NCBI GenBank assembly: GCA_002496485.1
Contig: DAJW01000021.1
Span: 1-12,130 of the forward strand
Origin: Euryarchaeota archaeon UBA36
GTDB taxonomy: Archaea; Thermoplasmatota; Poseidoniia; Poseidoniales; Thalassarchaeaceae
DNA: 12,130 bases
Reading direction: 5' to 3'
Shown here: piece after piece, positions 6,602 to 12,130 of the stretch
Position numbering within the stretch: position 1 is the stretch's first letter
How the letters are laid out: every line of letters starts with the position of its first letter
Notes under the pieces: generated by a model
Databases searched by the model: none
What the model saw: the letters and a program-made list of their open reading frames with translations, nothing else
Told to the model about the DNA's origin: nothing
Position numbers and translations under genes: made by a program

Positions 6602-7631
6602 AGGCGCGGTACTAACTCCTGAGCCATGGCAAGTACATCTTTTGGGATTAATTAGTCCAATTTTAGTGATTATTGGGAATTTAATTGGTGGCATTTACAC
6701 GGCTATGGGAGTAATTTTCATCTGGGTAATCGGTCCAATTCTAGATATTGTAATGGGGGAGACAAAAGTACCCAGGCCCCCTAGAGAGTCCGGAACTCCG
6801 TTCGAAATCCTATTGTGGGTTCATGGGATACTGCATCTATTAGTAGTTGGTACATTTTTTTACTTTGCAAACAATGAAGGTTTGACAAATTGGCTAGTTA
6901 TTGCAGCACTTTCCACTGGACTTAGTGCAGCAGCATCTGCAACAGTAACAGCACATGAGTTAGGTCATAAGAAACCTAAAAGTCCTGGATGGAGATTAGC
7001 AAGAATTTTGTTATTTAGTATAAATTATACACATTTTACTACCGAACATAATCATAATCATCACAAGAATGTTGCAACAGAAAAAGATCCAGCTAGTGCT
7101 ACCGCAGAACAGGGATTATGGTCATTTTGGATTAGTACTATTCCTGGGCAATTCATTTCATCTGTTAGAATTCACAATAAAAAGGGTAGGACTGGGATTA
7201 ATAACCCATCGTACAGAGGATTATTTCTCCAAATTATTGTTATCTCGTCAATGCTCATATTATCTGAATATCTAGAATGGTTCAACGGTGTGGCAATAGT
7301 AATTGGTTGGTTGATACTATCACTAATTGCCATATTGACACTAGAATATGTGAACTATATCAGGCATTGGGGACTTAGAAGAGAGGGAGAAGGTAGATTT
7401 GCAGTTGAGCATGCTTGGAATACTGAGTCTAGATGGTCAAGATGGAGTCTACTAGAATTAACAAGACATTCTGATCATCATTTGAGGGCCAGTGTACCAT
7501 TCTGGAAACTAAGGCCACATGAAAATACACCTACATTGAAATGGGGTTATTATGCATCGTGGTGGCCTTGCGTAATTTCTCCAATATGGAAGAGTGTCAT
7601 GGGAAAAAGACTATCAGAATATGCAGCTTAA
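6594..7631 (+). CDS. AlkB-type membrane di-iron hydroxylase (alkane 1-monooxygenase-like)
   Basis: This 345-residue integral membrane protein belongs to the membrane fatty-acid hydroxylase/desaturase superfamily and is closest in pattern to AlkB, which inserts oxygen at a terminal carbon of alkanes. Histidine boxes are HELGHK (121-126), EHNHNHHK (151-158, followed by NVATEKDPASA as in AlkB) and RHSDHH (291-296); NYIRHWG (254-260) adds the ninth histidine (His258), and EHAWNT lies between. Hydrophobic segments precede and separate the boxes (about 14-50, 67-90, 98-120, 210-250). Departures from the usual pattern are Asn for Gly in box 2, Trp for Tyr in the HYG motif, HAWNT for HSWNS, and a shorter N-terminus than the roughly 400-residue bacterial enzymes. 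The ATG at 6594 is chosen because it overlaps the msrA stop and gives a sensible leader. No rubredoxin or rubredoxin reductase is nearby. Substrate could be alkane, fatty acid or another lipid. Confidence 0.9.
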   Translation: MSEGAVLTPEPWQVHLLGLISPILVIIGNLIGGIYTAMGVIFIWVIGPILDIVMGETKVPRPPRESGTPFEILLWVHGILHLLVVGTFFYFANNEGLTNWLVIAALSTGLSAAASATVTAHELGHKKPKSPGWRLARILLFSINYTHFTTEHNHNHHKNVATEKDPASATAEQGLWSFWISTIPGQFISSVRIHNKKGRTGINNPSYRGLFLQIIVISSMLILSEYLEWFNGVAIVIGWLILSLIAILTLEYVNYIRHWGLRREGEGRFAVEHAWNTESRWSRWSLLELTRHSDHHLRASVPFWKLRPHENTPTLKWGYYASWWPCVISPIWKSVMGKRLSEYAA

Positions 7632-7682
7632 TGTTTGAATCTAGCGCAATTATCAATAGTACAATAATTTACAACGTCAATA

Positions 7683-8123
7683 ATGGCGTCTGATGAGTCA
7701 GTTCCAGATCCTGGTGTGACGACTACTAATGCTCTAGTTCATACTGGACTTTTATCGGTTGGACTGTCTAACTTGTTTTGGAAAGGAAGTGAAATAGATC
7801 CTGAAAATCTAGATTTTTTACTAATAACAGCTATGGCATTATTTTGCTTAGCACTTCCATTTCAGGCCCTTTATATCTTAGTTTCTAGAATGATTAGAGA
7901 GTATGGTAGTGGAGCAGTAATAGTGCCGAATTCAATATTGAGATTGGCTACTATTTGTGAGATAATAAGTTATAGTGCGGGAATTTTAGGTTTTTGTTTG
8001 ATGCTCATGAGAACATCTGTTATATTGGGTGTAGTATTATTTTCATCTTCTCTAATAGTACTGATTCTTACAAGGTCTGCAATGCTTCAAGCGGAAAAAA
8101 TAGAAGCTCAGATTTCAGGATAA
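7683..8123 (+). CDS. Small membrane protein of unknown function
   Basis: I do not recognise this 146-residue protein. It has a polar N-terminus (1-14), a weakly hydrophobic stretch (16-33) and three strong membrane segments at about 44-67, 84-107 and 110-131, ending in a short charged tail (AEKIEAQISG). A basic segment between helices (SRMIREYGSG, 68-77) probably faces the cytoplasm. No catalytic motif is visible. It sits 51 bases after the alkB-like gene and 21 bases before the next membrane protein, so it is probably part of the same transcript and may be an accessory membrane subunit. Confidence 0.75.
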   Translation: MASDESVPDPGVTTTNALVHTGLLSVGLSNLFWKGSEIDPENLDFLLITAMALFCLALPFQALYILVSRMIREYGSGAVIVPNSILRLATICEIISYSAGILGFCLMLMRTSVILGVVLFSSSLIVLILTRSAMLQAEKIEAQISG

Positions 8124-8144
8124 TTTAGCAGATAGTGGTATATC

Positions 8145-9053
8145 ATGCTTGGAAATCTTTTGGAATACGGTGAAAGAGATAAGGAAATTGATACTGCACT
8201 ATTGAGTATGATTATTCTTGTTATAACCTTGATTTTCATTTTTACTTCTGGTGTACTTATTGAAAACCAGACAGTTGAAAATATAGTCAGCTCTGAATAT
8301 ATTTCCGATTTTAATCTAGCAATATTTAGGACTACATGTGCAATAATTTGTTTTTTTACACTCGCATGGATTGTACTAGATCCCAAAGGTGCTCCAGATT
8401 TTCCATTATATTTCAAAGAAAGAAAAGTTCTACCTAGGCACAGAAAGGGACTTACACGTCTAGCTGCATATACAATGTGGCATTTTGGATTAATTGGCAT
8501 TAATTTTTTAGTTTCGGCGACTGCTTCATGGATGACAATTTTAGGAATTATCGTTCCTAAGTGGATTTTGATTATTTCTCCAATTCTTTTCTTTACTTCA
8601 TTTACCAGTGCAATTCTAGTTACATGTGTAGTTTCTTTTCATATCATTGGTGATGCGATGTCAAGGCGTCAAAATATTGATCATTTATTTTATTGGTATG
8701 AGATAGTAATGCATAACTTTAATGTGATAATTTTGGCTATAGCCTTAGTAATCAATAATATTGAAGTTGATTGGAAGTACTTTGCATTTCCAATAATCTT
8801 CGGTATAATGTACGTAATATGGGCTAGAATCTATGCAATAATCGAGGGCGTATATATCTATGATTTCATGGATCCTAGATTGAATGGAGCACCGATTATC
8901 TACTCTTTTCTGCTAATACTCCAAACAATATTTTTCGGCATTGTTGCATTTTTAGATTGGCTAGTGGTTTGGAATATTGGATTAGGAATAGTAGTCATCT
9001 CTATTGGAACTTATTCTATTGTAACTGTAAGAAATCCAAGTTCAAGGATATAA
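8145..9053 (+). CDS. Polytopic membrane protein, possible AIG1/FAR-17a (Pr6Pr-like) family member
   Basis: The 302-residue protein has about eight hydrophobic segments, at roughly 18-40, 55-78, 101-128, 132-165, 190-205, 212-235, 248-270 and 276-293. By eye, its second half resembles the AIG1/ADTRP (FAR-17a, PF04750) family: a membrane histidine in IVMHNFN (His190), YVIWARIYAIIEGVYIYDF followed by MD (compare the family's Y.LW......TG.W.YPFL), then a hydrophobic helix. LTRLAAYTMWHF (103-114) supplies a threonine (Thr110) where the family has its nucleophile. Human AIG1 and ADTRP are threonine hydrolases of fatty-acid esters of hydroxy fatty acids, using a Thr/His pair. The spacing here (80 residues) is similar to theirs (about 91), but the resemblance is weak and needs a profile search. 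It is the last gene of the plus cluster and overlaps pdxH tail to tail by 12 bases. Confidence 0.8.
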   Translation: MLGNLLEYGERDKEIDTALLSMIILVITLIFIFTSGVLIENQTVENIVSSEYISDFNLAIFRTTCAIICFFTLAWIVLDPKGAPDFPLYFKERKVLPRHRKGLTRLAAYTMWHFGLIGINFLVSATASWMTILGIIVPKWILIISPILFFTSFTSAILVTCVVSFHIIGDAMSRRQNIDHLFYWYEIVMHNFNVIILAIALVINNIEVDWKYFAFPIIFGIMYVIWARIYAIIEGVYIYDFMDPRLNGAPIIYSFLLILQTIFFGIVAFLDWLVVWNIGLGIVVISIGTYSIVTVRNPSSRI

Positions 9054-9662
9054 TCTCTTATGATTCCAACCTGTTTCTAGTTTGGTTAGTAAAATTCTTT
9101 CATGTAATCTATTGGGCCTTCCTGACCAGTATTCTACTGATTCGACGGTAATCAAAAATCCGCCCCAATGTTCAGGAACAGGTACATCCATACCTTCAAA
9201 TTTTTTTTCATAAAAATTAAATTTTTCAGCTAATTCTTCTCTAGACTGCAGTTCTTCACTCTGATTTGAAGACCAAGCTGCGATTTGACTTTTTCTTGGC
9301 CTAGTATTATGATAATCCAAGACTTGATTTGCGGGCATCTGTCTTGCCTTACCTTCTAATCTAACTTGTCTTTCTAATTCTGGCCACCAAAATACAACAG
9401 ATATAGAATTATTATTTCGTAATTCTAATGCTTTGTTACTATTTAGATTTGTAAAGAATCCTATTTCTTCATCGTTTTGATAATTTAGAAGTACCATTCT
9501 ACTATGTGATTTTCCATCATTACATACTGTGCTTATAGCCATTGCATTGGGCACTTCAGAGCCCTTTTCCTTTGCCTCTTTGACCCATGATTCCAATAAT
9601 TCTAGAGGTTTGTCTAGATTTGGTACATCTAAGTCGCCCCCATCTCGATATTGTTTGTTCAT
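9042..9662 (-). CDS. pdxH: Pyridoxamine 5'-phosphate oxidase
   Basis: This FMN enzyme oxidises pyridoxine- or pyridoxamine-5'-phosphate to pyridoxal 5'-phosphate using oxygen. The 206 residues cover the family end to end: an N-terminal substrate-contact region (LDKPLELLESWVKEA, 16-30), AMAISTV....SRMVLLN (40-60), FFTNLNSNKALEL (69-81), the FMN-binding RQVRLEGKA (98-106), RPRKSQIAAWSS (121-132), HWGGF (165-169), WSGRPNRLHER (179-189) and the terminal W...KRLYP. All expected basic and aromatic phosphate and FMN contacts appear present. It is a single gene with its own upstream region, divergent from the next gene. Archaea commonly make PLP with PdxS/PdxT, so this gene suggests salvage or acquisition from bacteria. 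Confidence 0.97.
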   Translation of the reverse strand: MNKQYRDGGDLDVPNLDKPLELLESWVKEAKEKGSEVPNAMAISTVCNDGKSHSRMVLLNYQNDEEIGFFTNLNSNKALELRNNNSISVVFWWPELERQVRLEGKARQMPANQVLDYHNTRPRKSQIAAWSSNQSEELQSREELAEKFNFYEKKFEGMDVPVPEHWGGFLITVESVEYWSGRPNRLHERILLTKLETGWNHKRLYP

Positions 9663-9711
9663 CTGTATCGATTATGCGTTACAATCAATCCCTTTAATTA
9701 TCTGTATTAGT

Positions 9712-9719
9712 AAATATTT
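9712..9719. promoter_or_regulatory. Palindromic TATA-like element between divergent pdxH and receptor-like gene
   Basis: AAATATTT reads the same on both strands and lies about 50 bases from the pdxH start and 58 bases from the plus-strand start. It could serve as the TATA element for one or both genes. The rest of the 115-base region (9663-9777) shows nothing else distinctive. Confidence 0.25.
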
Positions 9720-9768
9720 CACGATTGGGAAACTGCAAAGGCGAGTAGTACTTGTATGATGATTTTAT

Positions 9769-9772
9769 GGAG
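9769..9772 (+). promoter_or_regulatory. Shine-Dalgarno site of the receptor-like gene
   Basis: GGAG lies 5 bases before the ATG at 9778, favouring that start over the in-frame ATG at 9787. Confidence 0.5.
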
Positions 9773-9777
9773 CATCT

Positions 9778-10404
9778 ATGGCGAGTATGCGGAATTTTTG
9801 GATAATAGTAATGGCTCTATTATTTTCTACCACAGTTTCTGCTGAAAACTACAAAATGGCAGGAGAAATTTCCTATTCTAATTCTCCATCAGTACAATTT
9901 CAAAATATAGAAATCCAGTGTGCAGAGTTCGAATATGATTGTCATACATTTGAAGGTATTTCCTCTGAGACAGATGAATATGGAAATTATGAAATCTTGA
10001 TAGAAGTAGATGATTCATATGATGGAGCTGAGTTGACTTTAACAATTCTAGGAGAGTCTTTCATCCATATAATTAATCTAAGTGAGTCTAGATCTTCAAT
10101 TACAAATACTGTCACAATAGACATAGTTTTGGAGCAAAAATCTCCACCTGCTCCTGTATTTACTGGCTTTGGGTGTGCATCGATAATTTTCATTCTTGCT
10201 TTCTTTAGATTACTACTAAGGTCTCCTAATTATCGAGTTGCTAACCAGAAAATTAATAGAAATCTGAAAATAATTACCTGTCCGGTTTGCAAAGGACGAT
10301 TGGAAGAGCATTTGCTGATTAGGCACCTAATAGTTGAACATGAGTTTAGTCCTAGTGATGCTGCAGAGTATGCAAATTCAAAATCTTTTGATGAAGAAGA
10401 ATAG
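9778..10404 (+). CDS. Type I membrane protein: signal peptide, beta-rich ectodomain, one membrane helix, cytoplasmic zinc-finger-like tail
   Basis: I do not know a named family. The 208 residues divide clearly. A signal peptide (1-22) ends at TVSA. A beta-rich ectodomain (23-122) contains KMAGEISYSN and EYGNYEILIEV, resembling carboxypeptidase-regulatory/transthyretin-like folds, and has two cysteines (CAEFEYDC) that may be paired. A membrane helix spans about 127-147 and is followed by basic residues. The cytoplasmic tail carries CPVC (168-171) and then His178, His183 and His188 in a short helix (HLLIRHLIVEH), like a C2H2 or treble-clef knuckle, before an acidic end. This architecture would let an external domain act on an internal zinc-binding module, but that is inference. 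Its end is 2 bases from the end of the convergent mscS-like gene. Confidence 0.85.
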   Translation: MASMRNFWIIVMALLFSTTVSAENYKMAGEISYSNSPSVQFQNIEIQCAEFEYDCHTFEGISSETDEYGNYEILIEVDDSYDGAELTLTILGESFIHIINLSESRSSITNTVTIDIVLEQKSPPAPVFTGFGCASIIFILAFFRLLLRSPNYRVANQKINRNLKIITCPVCKGRLEEHLLIRHLIVEHEFSPSDAAEYANSKSFDEEE

Positions 10405-10406
10405 TC

Positions 10407-11291
10407 TTAGAAGCCCAAATCGTCCAATTTAACTTCACTGTTCATATTTACTCTGACAGGATAAGCTAAGGTAACCTTATTCTCTTCAAACCTGCGAAGA
10501 ATCTCGGTTACAAAAAATGATTTAGAAGGCCTCATCTTACGTGCATTATCGACATAATATCTTATCTCCATCACAATTTCCTGATCTCCAAATCCCCTTA
10601 GTACTGCTTCTGGGGGCTTAGGTACTTTGACTATGTCAGGATGATTTTCAGCTATATCATTGACTATGTCCTCGGCCTTAGTTACATTTGACCAAGTGGC
10701 AGTTAACCCTAATCTTATTCTTACTCTTAATTCCATATCTGAGCTATGACTGAAATTTGCAACGGCATCTTTGGTGAGTAGTTTATTGGGAATAGTGAGT
10801 AAAACGCCATCGGTTGAGCGAACCCTAGTGGTTCTAAGTCCAATGTATGTAACATCTCCCCACCTAGAGTAAATACCACCAAGATTCTTTGGAAGTAGAA
10901 TTCTTTCTCCTTCTCTGAAAGGTCTGTCGATAATTATGAAAATACCCGCAATTACATTCTCAACAGTATCTTGTGCTGCAAATGCAACAGCAAGTCCAAT
11001 AAATCCTAGTCCCATTACTAGTCCAGTGACATTAATTCCGAACTCGTTTGCTGCAGTTAGAATTACCAATGCCCATAAAGCAACTCCAGATAATCTGTAA
11101 ATAAAATTTTCAAGGCCTTCATCCAATTCTAAATTATCGAATAATTTTCTGATATACAACTTAGCTACTCCAATTAGTGGAATTCCTATTACTAAAATGA
11201 TAAATCCTGAAACTGGACCTGCTGAAACGATATCACCTGCACAAGCAAAGGTTAATTCTAGGTTTTCTGGAATGTTGTCTAAACATGACAT
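10407..11291 (-). CDS. MscS family small-conductance mechanosensitive channel
   Basis: These channels open under membrane tension and release solutes during hypo-osmotic shock. The 294-residue protein has a short external N-terminus, membrane segments at about 26-46 and 64-82, and the pore helix TM3 at 88-122 with the Gly/Ala-rich packing pattern LVMGLGFIGLAVAFAAQDTVENVIAG and the following RPF..GE motif (123-129). The beta domain follows (WGDVTYIGLRTTRVR, then the conserved IPN at 167-169), and an alpha-beta C-terminal vestibule domain ends near 283. The length matches the basic heptameric MscS form. The reading frame stays open 19 codons upstream of the ATG with a hydrophobic stretch but no ATG, GTG or TTG, so I keep the ATG. 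It follows the 156-residue membrane-protein gene by 94 bases on the same strand. Confidence 0.95.
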   Translation of the reverse strand: MSCLDNIPENLELTFACAGDIVSAGPVSGFIILVIGIPLIGVAKLYIRKLFDNLELDEGLENFIYRLSGVALWALVILTAANEFGINVTGLVMGLGFIGLAVAFAAQDTVENVIAGIFIIIDRPFREGERILLPKNLGGIYSRWGDVTYIGLRTTRVRSTDGVLLTIPNKLLTKDAVANFSHSSDMELRVRIRLGLTATWSNVTKAEDIVNDIAENHPDIVKVPKPPEAVLRGFGDQEIVMEIRYYVDNARKMRPSKSFFVTEILRRFEENKVTLAYPVRVNMNSEVKLDDLGF

Positions 11292-11385
11292 ATCCGATGA
11301 AATTGACAGGAAGCAGAAAATAATGCCGCATAAATTAGGTAAGAAGTACTAAATTCTGAGGGGTTTTTTATCAAGCGGTAAGTAT

Positions 11386-11856
11386 CTACTGATCAAAAGT
11401 TAGAGCTACTACAGATGCAGGTACAGGACTATTCATTTTATCATCTGTAAGTTCGGTATTAATACCGCATACTTGAGAATCACCTGGTGACTGAGATCTG
11501 CCATAGTAAAACGAATTAATACAAAGTGTGAGATGTACTAGTGCAATTCCAGACATCAGTAATTGTTCTATCAATGAAGTCACTGTAGTCCATGTACCAA
11601 ACAATGCGGTAGATATACCAAGTATAGAACACAGTACTGAAGTTAAAACTGCTATATGCATTGCTAGGGCATTCTTTTCTGGTTTTCTGATAGAAACACC
11701 TGCTGAAGCTACTAATATTACTCCGAAAAGTACTGGAAAGAGAGCAGTGATGTAATCAGTTAAACCAAAAAATACCATCCCTAACATAGACATTTTTAGT
11801 CCTGCTAATAGTGTAATTTGAGGTATTGTAAGGTTGAAAACTTTGTATCTGGCCAT
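11386..11856 (-). CDS. Four-helix membrane protein of unknown function
   Basis: The 156-residue protein is unrecognised. Four membrane segments are evident, at about 11-33, 36-54, 64-87 and 91-115, with short loops and a basic IRKPEKN between helices 2 and 3. The C-terminal tail (118-156) is polar, with a single Cys130, and ends TFDQ. The compact four-helix plan and the tail give no functional clue. A good TATA-like element lies about 22-31 bases before the ATG, so it probably starts its own transcript, possibly continuing into the mscS-like gene. Confidence 0.75.
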   Translation of the reverse strand: MARYKVFNLTIPQITLLAGLKMSMLGMVFFGLTDYITALFPVLFGVILVASAGVSIRKPEKNALAMHIAVLTSVLCSILGISTALFGTWTTVTSLIEQLLMSGIALVHLTLCINSFYYGRSQSPGDSQVCGINTELTDDKMNSPVPASVVALTFDQ

Positions 11857-11877
11857 GAACTTCTGTCCATAGCTGAG

Positions 11878-11887
11878 TATATTATAT
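11878..11887 (-). promoter_or_regulatory. Archaeal TATA box upstream of the four-helix membrane protein
   Basis: On the minus strand the sequence ATATAATATA lies 22 to 31 bases before the ATG. That is the position expected for the TATA box of a leaderless or very short-leader archaeal transcript. Confidence 0.4.
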
Positions 11888-11975
11888 TCTGTTTTAATTT
11901 AGAATTACAAATTTTAATTAAGAATTTGATTAATTCCATGAAAATGATTCTAGGTAAATACCCCTTCAGAGGGCT

Positions 11976-12130
11976 GTGGAGCGCAGGATTGTACTAATTG
12001 TATTGGCTTCATTGGCCATGAGTTCAGCAGGACCTACAGTAACAGCTCAAATTAGTCAGCCTGACATTATTCAAGAGCATTGGTATCATTCTTATGCTAC
12101 TCTTACCCTTGACTTGAATGACTGGGCTGA
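11976..12130 (+). CDS. Secreted protein, 3'-truncated; likely start of an M14 zinc carboxypeptidase
   Basis: A GTG-initiated frame runs off the right edge after 51 codons. It begins with a textbook signal peptide: basic ERR, a hydrophobic core IVLIVLASLAM, and a likely cleavage after TVTA (residue 24). The mature part starts QISQPDIIQEHWYHSY and continues ATLTLDLNDWA. The YHSY..LT..L..WA pattern is how the catalytic domain of M14 metallocarboxypeptidases commonly opens, before the HxxE zinc site that would be outside the window. The frame is closed by a TAA at 11955-11957, so the GTG is the first plausible start; AGAGGG lies only 2 bases before it, which is closer than usual. Peptidase identity is a guess from the opening only; secretion is well supported. 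Confidence 0.65.
   Translation, partial: MERRIVLIVLASLAMSSAGPTVTAQISQPDIIQEHWYHSYATLTLDLNDWA

Noticed and set aside
8108..8500. Antisense open frame of 130 codons across the end of one membrane-protein gene and the start of the next
   Set aside because: It overlaps two well-supported plus-strand genes and has no recognisable motif or start signal.
9201..9208. Run of eight T on the plus strand as a terminator for the plus cluster
   Set aside because: It lies 150 bases beyond the last plus gene and encodes lysine/phenylalanine codons of pdxH on the other strand, so it is explained by coding sequence.
11292..11348. Hydrophobic in-frame extension upstream of the mscS-like ATG (possible missed signal segment)
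   Set aside because: It contains no ATG, GTG or TTG before the in-frame stop at 11349-11351 and has no basic residues at its beginning, so a longer protein is not supported.
11938..11997. Short plus-strand frame of 19 codons (starting MKMILGKYPF) overlapping the secreted-protein start
   Set aside because: It is in another frame from the signal peptide, has no Shine-Dalgarno sequence and no homology; a leader peptide role cannot be supported.

Overview
This AT-rich 12.1 kb window most likely comes from an uncultured marine euryarchaeon, with Marine Group II (Poseidoniales) as the best guess and Marine Group III as the alternative. The strongest archaeal marker is a TYW1/Taw1-type wyosine radical-SAM enzyme without a flavodoxin domain, whose six cysteines have the archaeal spacing. 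AT-rich archaeal-style promoters, many small membrane proteins and tightly packed genes fit. The group assignment is inference; several genes (alkB-like, pdxH, msrA) are of types more familiar from bacteria.

Layout. The left edge holds the 3' part of an ABC-transporter ATPase (+) with an unusual C-terminal tail. It converges, with a 10-base overlap, on a minus-strand cluster at 660-4440. In transcription order this cluster reads: RimK-associated protease-like protein, two paralogous four-helix membrane proteins, two paralogous YbjQ-type proteins (one membrane anchored), and the wyosine enzyme. A divergent intergenic region of 138 bases separates it from a plus-strand cluster at 4579-9053: IMP dehydrogenase (guaB), peptide methionine sulfoxide reductase (msrA), an AlkB-type membrane di-iron hydroxylase whose start overlaps msrA, a small membrane protein, and a polytopic membrane protein that resembles the AIG1/FAR-17a family. 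That cluster converges on pdxH (-) with a 12-base overlap. Next come a secreted or type I membrane protein with a cytoplasmic zinc-finger-like tail (+), an MscS channel (-), a four-helix membrane protein (-), and at the right edge the first 51 codons of a secreted protein that looks like the start of an M14 carboxypeptidase (+).

How the genes may work together. Most are housekeeping: GMP synthesis, tRNA modification, PLP supply, methionine repair and osmotic release. The part that looks least ordinary is the msrA - alkB-like - small membrane protein - AIG1-like run. It pairs an oxygen-dependent hydroxylase carrying all nine expected histidines with a candidate membrane lipid hydrolase and an oxidative-damage repair enzyme. 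This could be a lipid or hydrocarbon oxidation module in an archaeon, but the substrate and the operon are inferred. There is no gene-free stretch over 300 bases, and I saw no tRNA, rRNA, CRISPR array or insertion sequence.
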